A stretch of 64,000 nucleotides of DNA from Clostridia bacterium (GCA_017621885.1 JAGASD010000063.1:99421-163420), one strand, 5' to 3'; counted from the stretch's first letter, positions 1 through 8,799 are shown. Numbers and translations: made by a program. Notes: generated from the sequence alone by a model not told the origin.

Positions 1-1
1 A

Positions 2-1597
2 GAGGATGCCAGAAAAATTGCCTCCGTTTGCTTCGGTATGAAATATTTATCCTTTTCAGTTTCATCTCCGTATACCTTTGCAGAGGATGTGCCTTCAGAG
101 CTTGTTTCAACCATAATGGAAATGAGCGATACGTATCCGGGTGTTTCCTTTGAAAGCATAAGCTACAGAGAATACAGTGACAAAAAAAGCTTTTCTCACA
201 TTCTGGGTGTTGTAGGCTCTATCAGCTCTGAGGAGTATGAGGCAGAAAATAATCTTCTTAACGAAAAGCTTAATGACGATACACTTACGGCTACAGAAAT
301 TCTTAATCTGAAAAACAATGCGTACTCTCTTGATGACAGCTACGGTAAAAGCGGTATTGAAGCTGCTATGGAGTCATATCTGAGAGGTAGTAATGGCGTT
401 AAAACAACTACCATCGAATCAGACGGCTCGGTAGTTGAGGATTATTCAATAAAGCCGGTTCAGGGAAATACAGTTGTTACAACTATTGATGCAGGCTTGC
501 AGAAGGTTGCCGCAAAAGCCTTGGCTGATATGCTTGTGGATAACAAGAATTCTGCTTATTTCGGCACAGCAGGTGCAATGGTTGTGCTTAATTGTAAAAC
601 GGGCGCGGTGCTTGCAAACGTATCCTTGCCCACTTACGATATTACAAGATATTACATTGATTATGAAAAACTTTCCGCCGATAAGGAAAGTCCCTTGTGG
701 AATCGCGGTATGCAAAGTGCCTATGCTCCCGGCTCAACAATGAAACCGGCAGTTGCACTTGCGGCGTTAGAGGAAAAGGAAATCACTGTCGGCAGTACGT
801 GCTACTGCAACGGTACTTATGTGCTTGAGGATCAGACCTTTAAGTGCCTCGGCTCTCACGGACATCTTAACGTTACAACAGCTCTTGAGAAATCCTGCAA
901 TATCTTTTTCTTTGAAATGGGTAAGAAATTGGGTATTGATAAAATGAATAAATACAGTAACCTTCTCGGTCTGGGTCAGAAAACAGGTATAGAGCTTCCG
1001 GAAGCAGAGGGTATGCTGGCAAGTGTTGCAAATAAAGAGGCCGCGGGTCAGCTTTGGTTACCCGGTGATACGGTGCAGGCGGCAATCGGTCAGTCGGACA
1101 ATCTTTTCACACCCTTACAGCTTGCAAACTACTGTGCAACCATTGCCAACGGAGGTACACGCTATAAACCGTATATTATTAAATCAGTACTTTCCTCCGA
1201 TATGTCGGAAATTATATATGAAACTGAGCCCACTGTGCTCAATACTCTTAACGTAAGTGAAACCAACCTCAATATTGTCAGACAGGGTATGCGTCAGGTT
1301 ATTACAACCGGCTCATGTAAAACTGCATTTAAGGACTGCCTGATTGATGCGGCGGGAAAAACAGGTACATCTCAGTTGAAAAGAACAACGGCGTCAGGTG
1401 TTACAATGGTTTGCAACAACGGTTTCTTTATATCCTTCGCACCTTACGACGACCCTGAAATTGCTATTGCAATTGTGGCAGAAAACGCTTTGACCGGTAG
1501 TAATACCTCTAAAGCGGCTGTGCCTGTGTATAATTACTATTTCGGTCAGAAAACAAAGTATGATATCGACCGTACACAAAATACACTTATTCCGTAG
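2..1597 (+). CDS. mrdA: Penicillin-binding protein 2-type transpeptidase (5' end outside window)
   Basis: Class B penicillin-binding protein, a membrane-anchored D,D-transpeptidase that cross-links peptidoglycan during cell elongation. The reading frame is open to the left edge (EDARKIASVCFG precedes the first Met at 38), so the N-terminal anchor and part of the dimerisation domain are missing. All three catalytic motifs are visible, numbered from Met 38: SxxK as S233-T-M-K236, SxN as S286-C-N288, and KTGT at 441-444. The family and domain layout are certain; assignment to the PBP2/MrdA branch rather than another class B PBP rests on the downstream minD-like gene, since pbp2 and min genes commonly adjoin in Clostridia. 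The stop is followed at once by the next gene's ribosome site. Confidence 0.88.
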   Translation, partial: EDARKIASVCFGMKYLSFSVSSPYTFAEDVPSELVSTIMEMSDTYPGVSFESISYREYSDKKSFSHILGVVGSISSEEYEAENNLLNEKLNDDTLTATEILNLKNNAYSLDDSYGKSGIEAAMESYLRGSNGVKTTTIESDGSVVEDYSIKPVQGNTVVTTIDAGLQKVAAKALADMLVDNKNSAYFGTAGAMVVLNCKTGAVLANVSLPTYDITRYYIDYEKLSADKESPLWNRGMQSAYAPGSTMKPAVALAALEEKEITVGSTCYCNGTYVLEDQTFKCLGSHGHLNVTTALEKSCNIFFFEMGKKLGIDKMNKYSNLLGLGQKTGIELPEAEGMLASVANKEAAGQLWLPGDTVQAAIGQSDNLFTPLQLANYCATIANGGTRYKPYIIKSVLSSDMSEIIYETEPTVLNTLNVSETNLNIVRQGMRQVITTGSCKTAFKDCLIDAAGKTGTSQLKRTTASGVTMVCNNGFFISFAPYDDPEIAIAIVAENALTGSNTSKAAVPVYNYYFGQKTKYDIDRTQNTLIP

Positions 1598-1606
1598 GTG
1601 AAAGTT

Positions 1607-2326
1607 ATGAAAATTATTACGGTTGCCTCAGCAAAAGGCGGCGTAGGAAAATCAACTTTTTGTTATGCTGTGGGCAAGATGTTATCTGACCACGGAAAAA
1701 GAGTGCTTCTTGTTGATATGGATATCGGTGTGAGAAGCCTTGATATTCTTTTGGGTGTGGCAGAAAGAATTGTTTATAATTGGGGTGACGTAATAAACGG
1801 AGCCTGCGATTACAGAAGTGCGGTTGTCGAAGCGTATAATAATTTATTTGTTTTGCCTGCACCTCTTGATTTCAACGAAAAATACACATCAGAATCATTC
1901 TGCGAAATAATTTCACTTTATGAAAAGGATTTTGATTTTGTTTTTCTTGATTCACCGGCCGGGCTTGAAAGCGGATTTGAGCTTGCTTCGGGTGCTTGTG
2001 ACAGTTGCGTTGTTATGTCAACTCCCGATGCTATAAGCATAAGAGCCGCATCATACGCTTCTGAAAAAATCCGTAAAGCCGGAGTTTCAGATGTGCGTCT
2101 TGTAGTAAATAAGTTTGATAAGCGTTACCATAAAAGAATTAACGTTGATGATTTTATTGATACGGTGGGTGCTCGGCTTCTTGGTATAATCCCCGATTCC
2201 CAGGAAATATACGCTTCCGTGAACGGTGAAAAAATACCGTATACCAGTAAGGGTAATCAGGCGTTTTTAAGAATTTCCAAAAGAATTTGCGGAGAGAGTT
2301 TGCCATTCAGAGCTAAAAATCTTTGA
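1607..2326 (+). CDS. minD: MinD-like septum-site ATPase
   Basis: P-loop ATPase of the MinD/ParA class, which binds the membrane in the ATP form and helps place the division septum. The deviant Walker A motif KGGVGKST lies near the N-terminus, LLVDMDIGVRSLD forms the A' region and FVFLDSPAGL is Walker B. ATG at 1607 is preferred over an in-frame GTG nine bases upstream because AGGTG at 1596-1600 sits six bases ahead of it and MKIITVASAKGG is the usual family start. The C-terminal segment (FLRISKRICGESLPF) could be a weak amphipathic membrane-targeting helix. Neither minC nor minE adjoins it: PBP2 is immediately upstream and a riboswitch downstream. It could be a MinD paralogue with another partner. 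Confidence 0.85.
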   Translation: MKIITVASAKGGVGKSTFCYAVGKMLSDHGKRVLLVDMDIGVRSLDILLGVAERIVYNWGDVINGACDYRSAVVEAYNNLFVLPAPLDFNEKYTSESFCEIISLYEKDFDFVFLDSPAGLESGFELASGACDSCVVMSTPDAISIRAASYASEKIRKAGVSDVRLVVNKFDKRYHKRINVDDFIDTVGARLLGIIPDSQEIYASVNGEKIPYTSKGNQAFLRISKRICGESLPFRAKNL

Positions 2327-2332
2327 TTGTTA

Positions 2333-2360
2333 TTGACATTTGTATTTTTAATAGTATAAT
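2333..2360 (+). promoter_or_regulatory. Sigma-A promoter of the thiT riboswitch transcript
   Basis: TTGACA, 16 bases, then TATAAT: a near-perfect housekeeping promoter starting just after the minD stop and about 40 bases before the TPP aptamer. Confidence 0.85.
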
Positions 2361-2403
2361 AAAGTTGCCCGAAGAAAAGTAGCTACGCTTCGTGCCGAAA
2401 ATA

Positions 2404-2495
2404 AAACAGGGGAGCTGACGGACGTCGGCTGAGAAAGAAAACATCCCTTTTCTGACCCTAATAACCTGATGCGGATAATGCCGCCGTAGGAAAAA
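2404..2495 (+). ncRNA. TPP riboswitch (THI element)
   Basis: Thiamine pyrophosphate aptamer. The conserved THI-box blocks appear in order: GGGGAGC, GGCTGAGA, GACCC, ACCTGAT and GGATAATGCCGCCGTAGG. It lies in the leader of thiT, so ligand-bound RNA should favour the downstream terminator and switch off thiamine uptake. Motif spacing matches the known class; no folding program was run. Confidence 0.95.
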
Positions 2496-2508
2496 TAATC
2501 CGGAAGTT

Positions 2509-2546
2509 TCTCCCTATGGCTGTGTGACCGCCGTAGGGAGATTTTA
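2509..2546 (+). terminator. Riboswitch expression platform: intrinsic terminator
   Basis: TCTCCCTA pairs with TAGGGAGA across a 17-base loop and is followed by TTTT. Its right arm repeats the GCCGTAGG string that ends the aptamer, so the aptamer 3' strand and this hairpin can compete, as expected of a transcription-attenuating OFF switch. Confidence 0.8.
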
Positions 2547-2562
2547 ATTCGGAGGAAAAATT

Positions 2563-3153
2563 ATGGAAAAATTAACAAAAAAACAAAAAATCAGACGACT
2601 TGCCGAAAGTGCAATAATGCTTGCTTTAAGCACAATTCTTGCTGAATTTGCGGTGTTTAAGCTGCCTTATGGCGGAAGTGTTACCCTTTTCAGTCAATTG
2701 CCGTTGGTGGTGATTTCTTACCGCTATGGTGTGAAGTGGGGCGGATTTACGGGTCTTGTTATGGCGTGCATACAGATGCTGTTCGGACTTGAGAATTTCT
2801 CTTATGTAAGCGGAATATGGGCGTATCTGATACTTATATTTGCTGATTACATTATTGCTTTTGGTGTTCTCGGTCTTGGCGGAATGTTCAAGAATAAAAT
2901 AAAAAAACAGTCAATTTCATTGGCTGTAGGCAGTATTGTTGTTTCGTTTATAAGATTTCTGTGTCACTTTATAAGCGGTGTTACTATCTGGAGCAGCTAT
3001 GCAGAGAACACATCGGTGTGGGCATATTCTCTTACATATAATGCAAGCTATATGTTACCCGAGCTGATAATTACCGCCGTGGGTGCTTTTGGTATCGCTT
3101 CTTTATTCGACCTTTCATCACCTGAGATAAAGGTTAGAAAAGCTAAAAAGTAA
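2563..3153 (+). CDS. thiT: Thiamine transporter ThiT (ECF S-component)
   Basis: Membrane-embedded substrate-binding subunit of an energy-coupling-factor transporter that captures thiamine; the shared EcfA/EcfA'/EcfT module must be encoded elsewhere. The 196-residue length and about six hydrophobic helices fit the family. Hallmark thiamine-site segments are present: SGVTIWSSYA near residue 138 and YNASYMLPE near 160. The start is fixed by GGAGGAAA at 2551-2558. Single-gene transcript controlled by the TPP riboswitch just upstream, which supports the substrate assignment. Confidence 0.95.
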   Translation: MEKLTKKQKIRRLAESAIMLALSTILAEFAVFKLPYGGSVTLFSQLPLVVISYRYGVKWGGFTGLVMACIQMLFGLENFSYVSGIWAYLILIFADYIIAFGVLGLGGMFKNKIKKQSISLAVGSIVVSFIRFLCHFISGVTIWSSYAENTSVWAYSLTYNASYMLPELIITAVGAFGIASLFDLSSPEIKVRKAKK

Positions 3154-3191
3154 ATAAATTGTAAACCTCCTTGAGATGTTTGTATTTTTAT

Positions 3192-3220
3192 TTGAATTTT
3201 TCTTTCAATAATGATACAAT
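3192..3220 (+). promoter_or_regulatory. Sigma-A-like promoter
   Basis: TTGAAT, 17 bases, TACAAT, about 30 bases ahead of the TTG-started gene at 3252. Confidence 0.65.
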
Positions 3221-3251
3221 GAAAAATATATTCATCTGAGGAGGTTTTTCC

Positions 3252-4706
3252 TTGAAAGAACAAGAAAATAATTTAATGCCTGAAGAACAGGTTAACGAGA
3301 ATCCCGTTGAGGATGCGAAAGAACCTGCTTGCGAGAATACACCCGAGCAGGAGCTTAACGAGGAATTAGAGAATATTGCCGAGCTTTTCAGAACTGAGCT
3401 TGCAAAAGCGCAGGAGGCTGAAAGCGAAGATGGCGTTACTGCAGAGGAAAATGACGAAGCTGCAGAAGAAACGCAAGCAACAGAGGGAACAGGGCAAACA
3501 GAGGAAGTTGCACTTTGTGCTTGTTGCGGTGAAGAGCCAAAGCCTGAAAACGGTGATTACTGTGAAAAATGCATTGAAAATATGCGCCACTATCCAATCG
3601 GTTTTGCAAATATTATTATAGCGGTGCTTATAACTGTTATGGCAGGTGTATCCGCTTTCACTTTTTTTCAGGATGTTGAAGGCTATTCGTATGCTTACGA
3701 GGCAAAAAAGGATAAGGCAGACGGTTTCTTGACCTCCTCATTAGAAAATTATGATATGGGTATTTCTTTCTTTAAGAGCAGAAAAGCAAACCCTACCAAT
3801 CTTTACTTTGAAAGTGCAGAGGTTGTTTTTAACACAATGTCAGCAGGCACATCATCAATGAATGATGTGGCACAGAGGATTGAAGATGGCATAGGCGATT
3901 CAAATCCGAATTTGTTTATTTATAAAAATAACGTTGATATGCGTAATGAAAGTATGGTGCTTTACGGCACTATGAAGTCATTTTACGATATTATGAACAG
4001 CGGTCAGTATTCAACCTATGAGGCAGTTATGGCAGAGGTTGAAAAGCTTGTGGGTACAGAGCTTACCGTGACTTCAATTGACGGAAAAACAGAGCAGAAA
4101 TTCACTGCGGATGAGGGTATGCTTCGTTTTTGCCAGTATATGTATGCATATACATCCGGTCAGTATGAGGATGCCGAAAAATATCTGAGAAAGGTTTACG
4201 AGCTTAAATCTGACTACGTGTGGCTTTACGCTTACGAATTAGCTTTTTCAGATATAAAAAGCGGTAATCTTGAAGAGGCAAAAAAGCTTGCTGATGCAAT
4301 TTGTGAAAACAACAAAGAGGAATCGGATTCCTATTGTCTTAATTCTGCAATTGCAAGAATGTCGGGTGATACCGAAGGTGCAATTAAATTTGCAGATGAA
4401 GGACTTAAATATTGTCCGACTGATGCAGAAATTTTAAGAAATAAAGCGATGGCATACGTTGCTGCAGGTGATATAAAGAATGCCGGTGCATCTATAAACG
4501 AGGCATTGTCATACAATCAATACGGTTTGCTTTATTACACTGCAATAGTAATTGAAAACGAGCAGGGTAATAAAGAAAGTGTTGAAGAAATGAAAAAAAT
4601 TCTTGAAGATAACGGTATTCCGCTGTCAGAAAGATTGAACAGCTATCTCGGTGGAAAAATCACCGCAAAACAGCTTTTTACAGAAGGGACAGGTGAGGTA
4701 GAATGA
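3252..4706 (+). CDS. Zinc-ribbon membrane protein with C-terminal TPR-like region
   Basis: Function unknown. The N-terminal ~85 residues are acidic and low in complexity (rich in Glu/Ala), then a short zinc-ribbon (cysteines at 89, 91/92, 104 and 107), one transmembrane helix at about 117-138, and a long extracytoplasmic part whose last ~200 residues read as helical repeats of tetratricopeptide type (for example EDAEKYLRKVYELK, EILRNKAMAYVAAGDI). The TTG start is chosen because GAGGAGG lies seven bases upstream; the next in-frame ATG is eight codons further and has no such site. It overlaps the following membrane-protein gene by four bases, so the two are translationally coupled and probably work together at the membrane. 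Confidence 0.8.
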   Translation: MKEQENNLMPEEQVNENPVEDAKEPACENTPEQELNEELENIAELFRTELAKAQEAESEDGVTAEENDEAAEETQATEGTGQTEEVALCACCGEEPKPENGDYCEKCIENMRHYPIGFANIIIAVLITVMAGVSAFTFFQDVEGYSYAYEAKKDKADGFLTSSLENYDMGISFFKSRKANPTNLYFESAEVVFNTMSAGTSSMNDVAQRIEDGIGDSNPNLFIYKNNVDMRNESMVLYGTMKSFYDIMNSGQYSTYEAVMAEVEKLVGTELTVTSIDGKTEQKFTADEGMLRFCQYMYAYTSGQYEDAEKYLRKVYELKSDYVWLYAYELAFSDIKSGNLEEAKKLADAICENNKEESDSYCLNSAIARMSGDTEGAIKFADEGLKYCPTDAEILRNKAMAYVAAGDIKNAGASINEALSYNQYGLLYYTAIVIENEQGNKESVEEMKKILEDNGIPLSERLNSYLGGKITAKQLFTEGTGEVE

Positions 4707-5257
4707 ATTATATTTACGTAGCAACACGTGTTTTAACGTATTTCGGTACCTTACTCAGAACTATCTGGGAGCATATTGTATGCCGTGTATGTAAAATTGC
4801 CGCAGAGGATGTAAGAGCTTTTAAGAATGATGAGCTCTGCGGTCACGTTGAACATGAGGTTATTCGCAGAACGAAGCACGCTTTCCTTATGTGCTTTGTA
4901 CCCTTTACAATGAACTTTTTGCTCGGTATATGCTTTTTGCTTACGGGCTCTTACAGACTTGTTTATTTAGGCGACACAACTGTTTATCAGGCATTCCTTT
5001 TTATGTGGATGGGTATTTCGTGCCTTGCTAACTGTGCGCCGTCTTTTGAAGATATGTTAGCTTTTAAGGACTGTGTTTACAGCGGCAAAAGTAAAGCGCT
5101 TAAAATAATACTTGCACCTTTCTTTGGTGTGGTATGTGCGGCGGCTTGCCTTGAAAAATATTCACTGACGTTTATTCTTTCCATTGCTTTCGGAGTGGCT
5201 TTTCCGTATCTTACAGCGTGGATTATGCCTTTGATAAGTAAATTTATGAGCTTGTAA
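4703..5257 (+). CDS. Hypothetical polytopic membrane protein
   Basis: 184 residues, not recognised. Hydrophobic segments lie near residues 55-80 (FLMCFVPFTMNFLLGICFLL), 90-110, 133-148 and 155-178; charged N-terminal region of ~50 residues. The ATGA overlap with the preceding zinc-ribbon/TPR gene marks an operon of two. Transcription stops at the palindromic terminator that follows. Confidence 0.75.
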   Translation: MNYIYVATRVLTYFGTLLRTIWEHIVCRVCKIAAEDVRAFKNDELCGHVEHEVIRRTKHAFLMCFVPFTMNFLLGICFLLTGSYRLVYLGDTTVYQAFLFMWMGISCLANCAPSFEDMLAFKDCVYSGKSKALKIILAPFFGVVCAAACLEKYSLTFILSIAFGVAFPYLTAWIMPLISKFMSL

Positions 5258-5264
5258 AATATTA

Positions 5265-5301
5265 AAAACGCGACCCGGAGAATTCTCTGAGTCGCGTTTT
5301 G
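5265..5301. terminator. Bidirectional terminator between convergent genes
   Basis: AAAACGCGAC pairs with GTCGCGTTTT around a GGAGAATTCTC core; A-tract and T-tract on either side let it serve both the rightward 4703 gene and the leftward 5302 gene. Confidence 0.85.
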
Positions 5302-6315
5302 TTACATAATATTTTGTGTAAGCACAATTTCATCTGTGTCTGTGAAAGATGCAATGATTCCGTTCCTGTGCTCTGTTGAAACAATGGGGGCTTTTGCAAC
5401 CATTGTAAGATTCCATTTTACATTGGGGTAGATTTTACCGATGTAGTTTGTGCAAACTGCAATTTCGGGCTTCAGGGTTTTTAAGAATTTCATTGAAGAA
5501 GAACCGATATATCCGTGATGACCGATTTTTAAAAGGTCGATATCACCGATGGCCTCCATACAAATTTCTTCCGCGCCCGTGTCTGCGGTAATATCTGCTG
5601 CAAGGAAAGCAGATTTTTCACCTTTTGTAATCTTAACGCCGATACTGTTTGCATTTTCGCCTTTGTCTATATAATAATCAGGCGGATTAGTGTTTACAAA
5701 AAGACATGTGAAATCTTCAAAGCGGAAGGCTTCTGAGGGGAGGTTACTTATTACGGGAATGCTTTTACCGTTTAAAGCTTTAATTATGCTTCGGTATAAA
5801 TCGCCGTTCCCCCAGTTTTCATCATCAAGCTTATTTAAGGCTTTTTCGCTATATTCCTTTATATAAGCCTTTTTGATTTGAATATTCGGGTCATTGATAA
5901 TGGTGACAAAGTTGCCGGCGTGGTCATAATGCATATGTGTTGCAACAATAAAATCAAGTGTAACATTACCGCTTTTGTCAGCGGCTGTCTTTTTTATATA
6001 GGTTAAAACCTCTTCTTCAAAGCCCTTGTATTCGGTCTTCCTTCGCGGATTTTTGTTGCCCTCGCCTGAGTCGATAAGTGCAAAATGACCGTTGCTTTCA
6101 ATGAGTATGCAGTCAGAATTTGCGGTGTTAAGAAAGTGGAGTCTGTCAACGCCGTATGCTTCCGTAAACGTTTCGTTTACGATATTCAATTCGGAAACGT
6201 ATTTGTTATCCAATGCAATTGTAATAATATCCAGAATAAATACCGAAAGCATAATTCCCGTAACAACCCACGTTGCAATAACTCTTGCAAGCTTCTTTTT
6301 GTCTTTTGTTTTCAT
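5302..6315 (-). CDS. Membrane-anchored metallo-beta-lactamase-fold hydrolase (ComEC C-terminal-like)
   Basis: One N-terminal transmembrane helix (about 11-33), then an extracytoplasmic metallo-beta-lactamase fold. The metal-binding motif THMHYDHAG starts at residue 126, with further ligands in ADITADTG and KIGHHG. The layout resembles the stand-alone hydrolase domain of ComEC/Rec2-like proteins, which are suspected nucleases, but no competence gene is adjacent, so the substrate is open. Its start overlaps the stop of the upstream membrane protein by four bases; the two form a leftward operon. Confidence 0.8.
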   Translation of the reverse strand: MKTKDKKKLARVIATWVVTGIMLSVFILDIITIALDNKYVSELNIVNETFTEAYGVDRLHFLNTANSDCILIESNGHFALIDSGEGNKNPRRKTEYKGFEEEVLTYIKKTAADKSGNVTLDFIVATHMHYDHAGNFVTIINDPNIQIKKAYIKEYSEKALNKLDDENWGNGDLYRSIIKALNGKSIPVISNLPSEAFRFEDFTCLFVNTNPPDYYIDKGENANSIGVKITKGEKSAFLAADITADTGAEEICMEAIGDIDLLKIGHHGYIGSSSMKFLKTLKPEIAVCTNYIGKIYPNVKWNLTMVAKAPIVSTEHRNGIIASFTDTDEIVLTQNIM

Positions 6316-7469
6316 TTTGTTACACTCCTTTCTGCGGAGTGCGCTTTTCTGTTAATGAATATACTAAGAGTAAAAATAATTGCAGTTGCATTGAAAAAAT
6401 CCAAGGAAACAAAAGCAATGGAGCACACAGCAAACACCATAATATCAAAAGGCTTTCTTCTTTTGAAAATTTTTGATAATGCCGAAAACGGTACACTCTG
6501 CCAGGAGGCAACAATGAGCATTGCACCGGCTGTGTGCATGGGAAGTCTTGAAATGAATTCAGGAAAAACAAAGGTAATAAAAGCTATTGTTATAAGTGAG
6601 GTTATTGCTGAAATTATGCCGTAGCCTCTTATTTTATATGCGTTAACAGGGGTAAAAGAGAGCAATCCGTTGAAAATGTTAGCGGTAGTAAACCCTTTTT
6701 CATCCTCGTCAAGAATTACGAAGAACGCCCCCAGAATTAAACCGCCCATTAAGAAAATCGGAATTTGAAGGGGCTGTACAGATGAAAAATTTGTAACACC
6801 TTCAAACGAAATAGGGGTGAGTGTGAGGCTGACCGCTTCGTTTATTGTTGTTAAATCCTTTTGCGGATTTAAAAATAAATTTAATATAAAAGGAATTAAA
6901 ATTGTTATAAACGGTGCAGGGAGATATTTGTTGAGCTTTTTGAATTTGAAGGGGAAGGTTATCATTGCAAAAAGTGTAATTGTTCCGTATAACAAGCCTC
7001 TGAAATTCGGGTGGAAGCCCAGAGAGCGATAGAAAGCAAGTGTTTCCAAAGGTGTAGCACCACGTGCACCTATGCCAAAATAATCGTTAGTGAAAATAAT
7101 TGTTGAGGCTAATGCAAGCCCTAAAATTGCACCGACCTTTATAAAATCAGGTAAAATGAATCTCTTGAATTTCTTTTTGAAAATAAAATAAAAAATGCTG
7201 CCGAGAAAAACAGAGATTCCGGCACATGCAGGGGATGTAAGGGTGGAAATACAAATAACGGGTACAAGAAATAACGGTGTAGGTGCAAATACGTTATCTT
7301 TATTTAAAAGGGAAGAAAAAATGCACACAGTACAGCAGAGCAGAAATGCCCAAAGCCCCTGACCCGTAACGGCGCAGGCACACAAGGCAAAAGAGCCTGT
7401 AAGTGCGGCACCGGTTAAGCCAAAGCCTATTTGTTCGGTTATGTTTTTTCTTGAAAGCATATTTTCCAT
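6312..7469 (-). CDS. Polytopic membrane protein, possibly transporter-like
   Basis: 385 residues with roughly ten hydrophobic helices. I do not recognise the family with confidence; the segment LPAPFITILIPFILNL and the stretch LPMHTAGAMLIVASWQ weakly resemble core helices of SulP-type anion transporters, but no STAS domain follows. First gene of a two-gene leftward operon with the metallo-beta-lactamase-fold protein, to which it is coupled by a four-base overlap. Confidence 0.7.
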   Translation of the reverse strand: MENMLSRKNITEQIGFGLTGAALTGSFALCACAVTGQGLWAFLLCCTVCIFSSLLNKDNVFAPTPLFLVPVICISTLTSPACAGISVFLGSIFYFIFKKKFKRFILPDFIKVGAILGLALASTIIFTNDYFGIGARGATPLETLAFYRSLGFHPNFRGLLYGTITLFAMITFPFKFKKLNKYLPAPFITILIPFILNLFLNPQKDLTTINEAVSLTLTPISFEGVTNFSSVQPLQIPIFLMGGLILGAFFVILDEDEKGFTTANIFNGLLSFTPVNAYKIRGYGIISAITSLITIAFITFVFPEFISRLPMHTAGAMLIVASWQSVPFSALSKIFKRRKPFDIMVFAVCSIAFVSLDFFNATAIIFTLSIFINRKAHSAERSVTK

Positions 7470-7508
7470 AACAGCGCAATTGCATCCTTTTTGTTAATAT
7501 ACTTAAAT

Positions 7509-7537
7509 ATTTTACAATATTTATACTCAATAAACAA
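7509..7537 (-). promoter_or_regulatory. Promoter of the 7469-5302 leftward operon
   Basis: Reverse strand: TTGTTT, 17 bases, TAAAAT, about 40 bases ahead of the membrane-protein start. Confidence 0.55.
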
Positions 7538-7586
7538 TAGCGATAATAAATTTTTTCTTTTGCACGGTTTGTGTTGTATAAAGTTG

Positions 7587-7615
7587 TTGACATTTCGGAT
7601 ATATTATCTTATAAT
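7587..7615 (+). promoter_or_regulatory. Consensus sigma-A promoter
   Basis: TTGACA, 17 bases, TATAAT: an exact consensus promoter, about 40 bases ahead of the secreted serine-rich protein start. Confidence 0.9.
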
Positions 7616-7656
7616 AATGTGGACAATATGCGAATAAAGGAATGGAGTGTGCATGT

Positions 7657-8733
7657 ATGAATATGTCACCTATTAAAAAAATAATCTTAGCTCTTGCCGC
7701 AGTAAGCATTGTTTTCTCAATTGTTACTGCAAACAACCTCACAACTGTTATGATGATTATGTCTTCAAGAAAAATGAATGCAGGTCAGCAGAACGGCTCC
7801 GCAGTTGTTCAGCAGCAGGCTGACGGACAGCAGTCTTCAGACAATGGTTCGTCTTCAAACGACAGTTCTGCAGCAGGTAACGGTTCATCTTCAAATGACA
7901 GTTCAGCAGGTAACGGCGCATCTTCAAATGATTCTTCTGCATCAGGCAGTGGTTCTGCATCAGGCAGTGGCTCTGCATCAGGCAGTGGCTCTGCATCAGG
8001 TAGCGGTTCTGCATCAGGTAGTGGTTCTGCATCAGGCAGCGGCTCAAAGAATGATGCTCCTGCAGGCAACGCAGGTTCATCAAACACAGGTGCTACAACA
8101 GGTAAGCCCAGATCAAAAGCAGAAATTATAGAGTATTTTAACAAGGCTTCAAACAATGTTAAAACAAGCGCAAAGTCTGTAACAAAGGTTAAAGAAGAAA
8201 ACTATCAGGCACAAGATATTAATCTTGGCTCTTTAGGTATGTTACAGGGAGTTGTAAGCAAACTCATTAACGATAACATGGGTGTTAATGAAGAACAGTC
8301 TGGAAGAACAGGTACATCAGTTGCAGATAAAAATGCTATTTATCCTGTTGAAAATGAAGCTTGGTCAAGCAAATTGACTGTGGATGATATTAAAGATGCT
8401 ACATGCACAGAGCAAAATGGTGTTTATACAATTACAATCACTGTTAAGGATGACGAACTTGCTGAGCAGTATGCTCATGGTACAGGTCACCATGGTAAAG
8501 CTTTTAATATAGTTATGCCTCAGACGATTAAAGATAATGCAGGTCCGGCAGCTTCTCTTCTTAGCTCTCTTAAGGTTGGTTACCAGGGAGGTAAAATCGT
8601 TGCTACTGTTGATGCAAAAACAGGAAATATTACAAGTGCAAAGTATGACTATGTATGGTTGCTCAACGTTGATGTTGCAGGCGGTGTTACAGCATATTTC
8701 GGTATAAAGACAGATTTTACAGTTAAATGGTAA
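7657..8733 (+). CDS. Secreted or anchored protein with Ser/Gly repeat linker and novel C-terminal domain
   Basis: Not assigned to a known family. A signal or anchor helix (MSPIKKIILALAAVSIVFSI) opens the protein, followed by a ~110-residue linker of Ser, Asn, Gly and Ala with six perfect SASGSG hexapeptides, then a folded ~200-residue domain. That domain (from about AEIIEYFNKASNNVKTS, through DIKDATCTEQNGVYTITI, to the end) recurs at the C-terminus of the fibronectin-repeat protein 6 kb downstream. ATG 7657 is preferred to the in-frame ATG at 7642 because GGAG at 7644-7647 is nine bases ahead of it. Extracellular location is inferred. The strong upstream promoter implies high expression. Confidence 0.8.
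   Translation: MNMSPIKKIILALAAVSIVFSIVTANNLTTVMMIMSSRKMNAGQQNGSAVVQQQADGQQSSDNGSSSNDSSAAGNGSSSNDSSAGNGASSNDSSASGSGSASGSGSASGSGSASGSGSASGSGSASGSGSKNDAPAGNAGSSNTGATTGKPRSKAEIIEYFNKASNNVKTSAKSVTKVKEENYQAQDINLGSLGMLQGVVSKLINDNMGVNEEQSGRTGTSVADKNAIYPVENEAWSSKLTVDDIKDATCTEQNGVYTITITVKDDELAEQYAHGTGHHGKAFNIVMPQTIKDNAGPAASLLSSLKVGYQGGKIVATVDAKTGNITSAKYDYVWLLNVDVAGGVTAYFGIKTDFTVKW
7936..8043 (+). repeat. Six tandem 18-bp coding repeats (SASGSG)
   Basis: Units of TCTGCATCAGGCAGTGGY, differing only at third positions, in frame within the secreted protein gene. Copy number can change without a frameshift. Confidence 0.95.
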
Positions 8734-8749
8734 TTTTATAGAATACATA

Positions 8750-8778
8750 AAAACAGCGTCATAATGACGCTGTTTTTT
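8750..8778 (+). terminator. Intrinsic terminator
   Basis: AAACAGCGTCAT/ATGACGCTGTTTTTT hairpin with T-tract after the serine-rich secreted protein gene. Confidence 0.9.
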
Positions 8779-8799
8779 AGTCTGTAAAGGAATTTTATT

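Noticed and set aside
7936-8043. Possible CRISPR array
   Set aside because: Repeats are contiguous with no spacers, in frame, and coding.
7757-8156. Long antisense and out-of-frame reading frames over the SASGSG repeats
   Set aside because: Stop-free by-products of the 18-bp repeat; low-complexity His/Gln or Glu/Pro peptides with no start signals.
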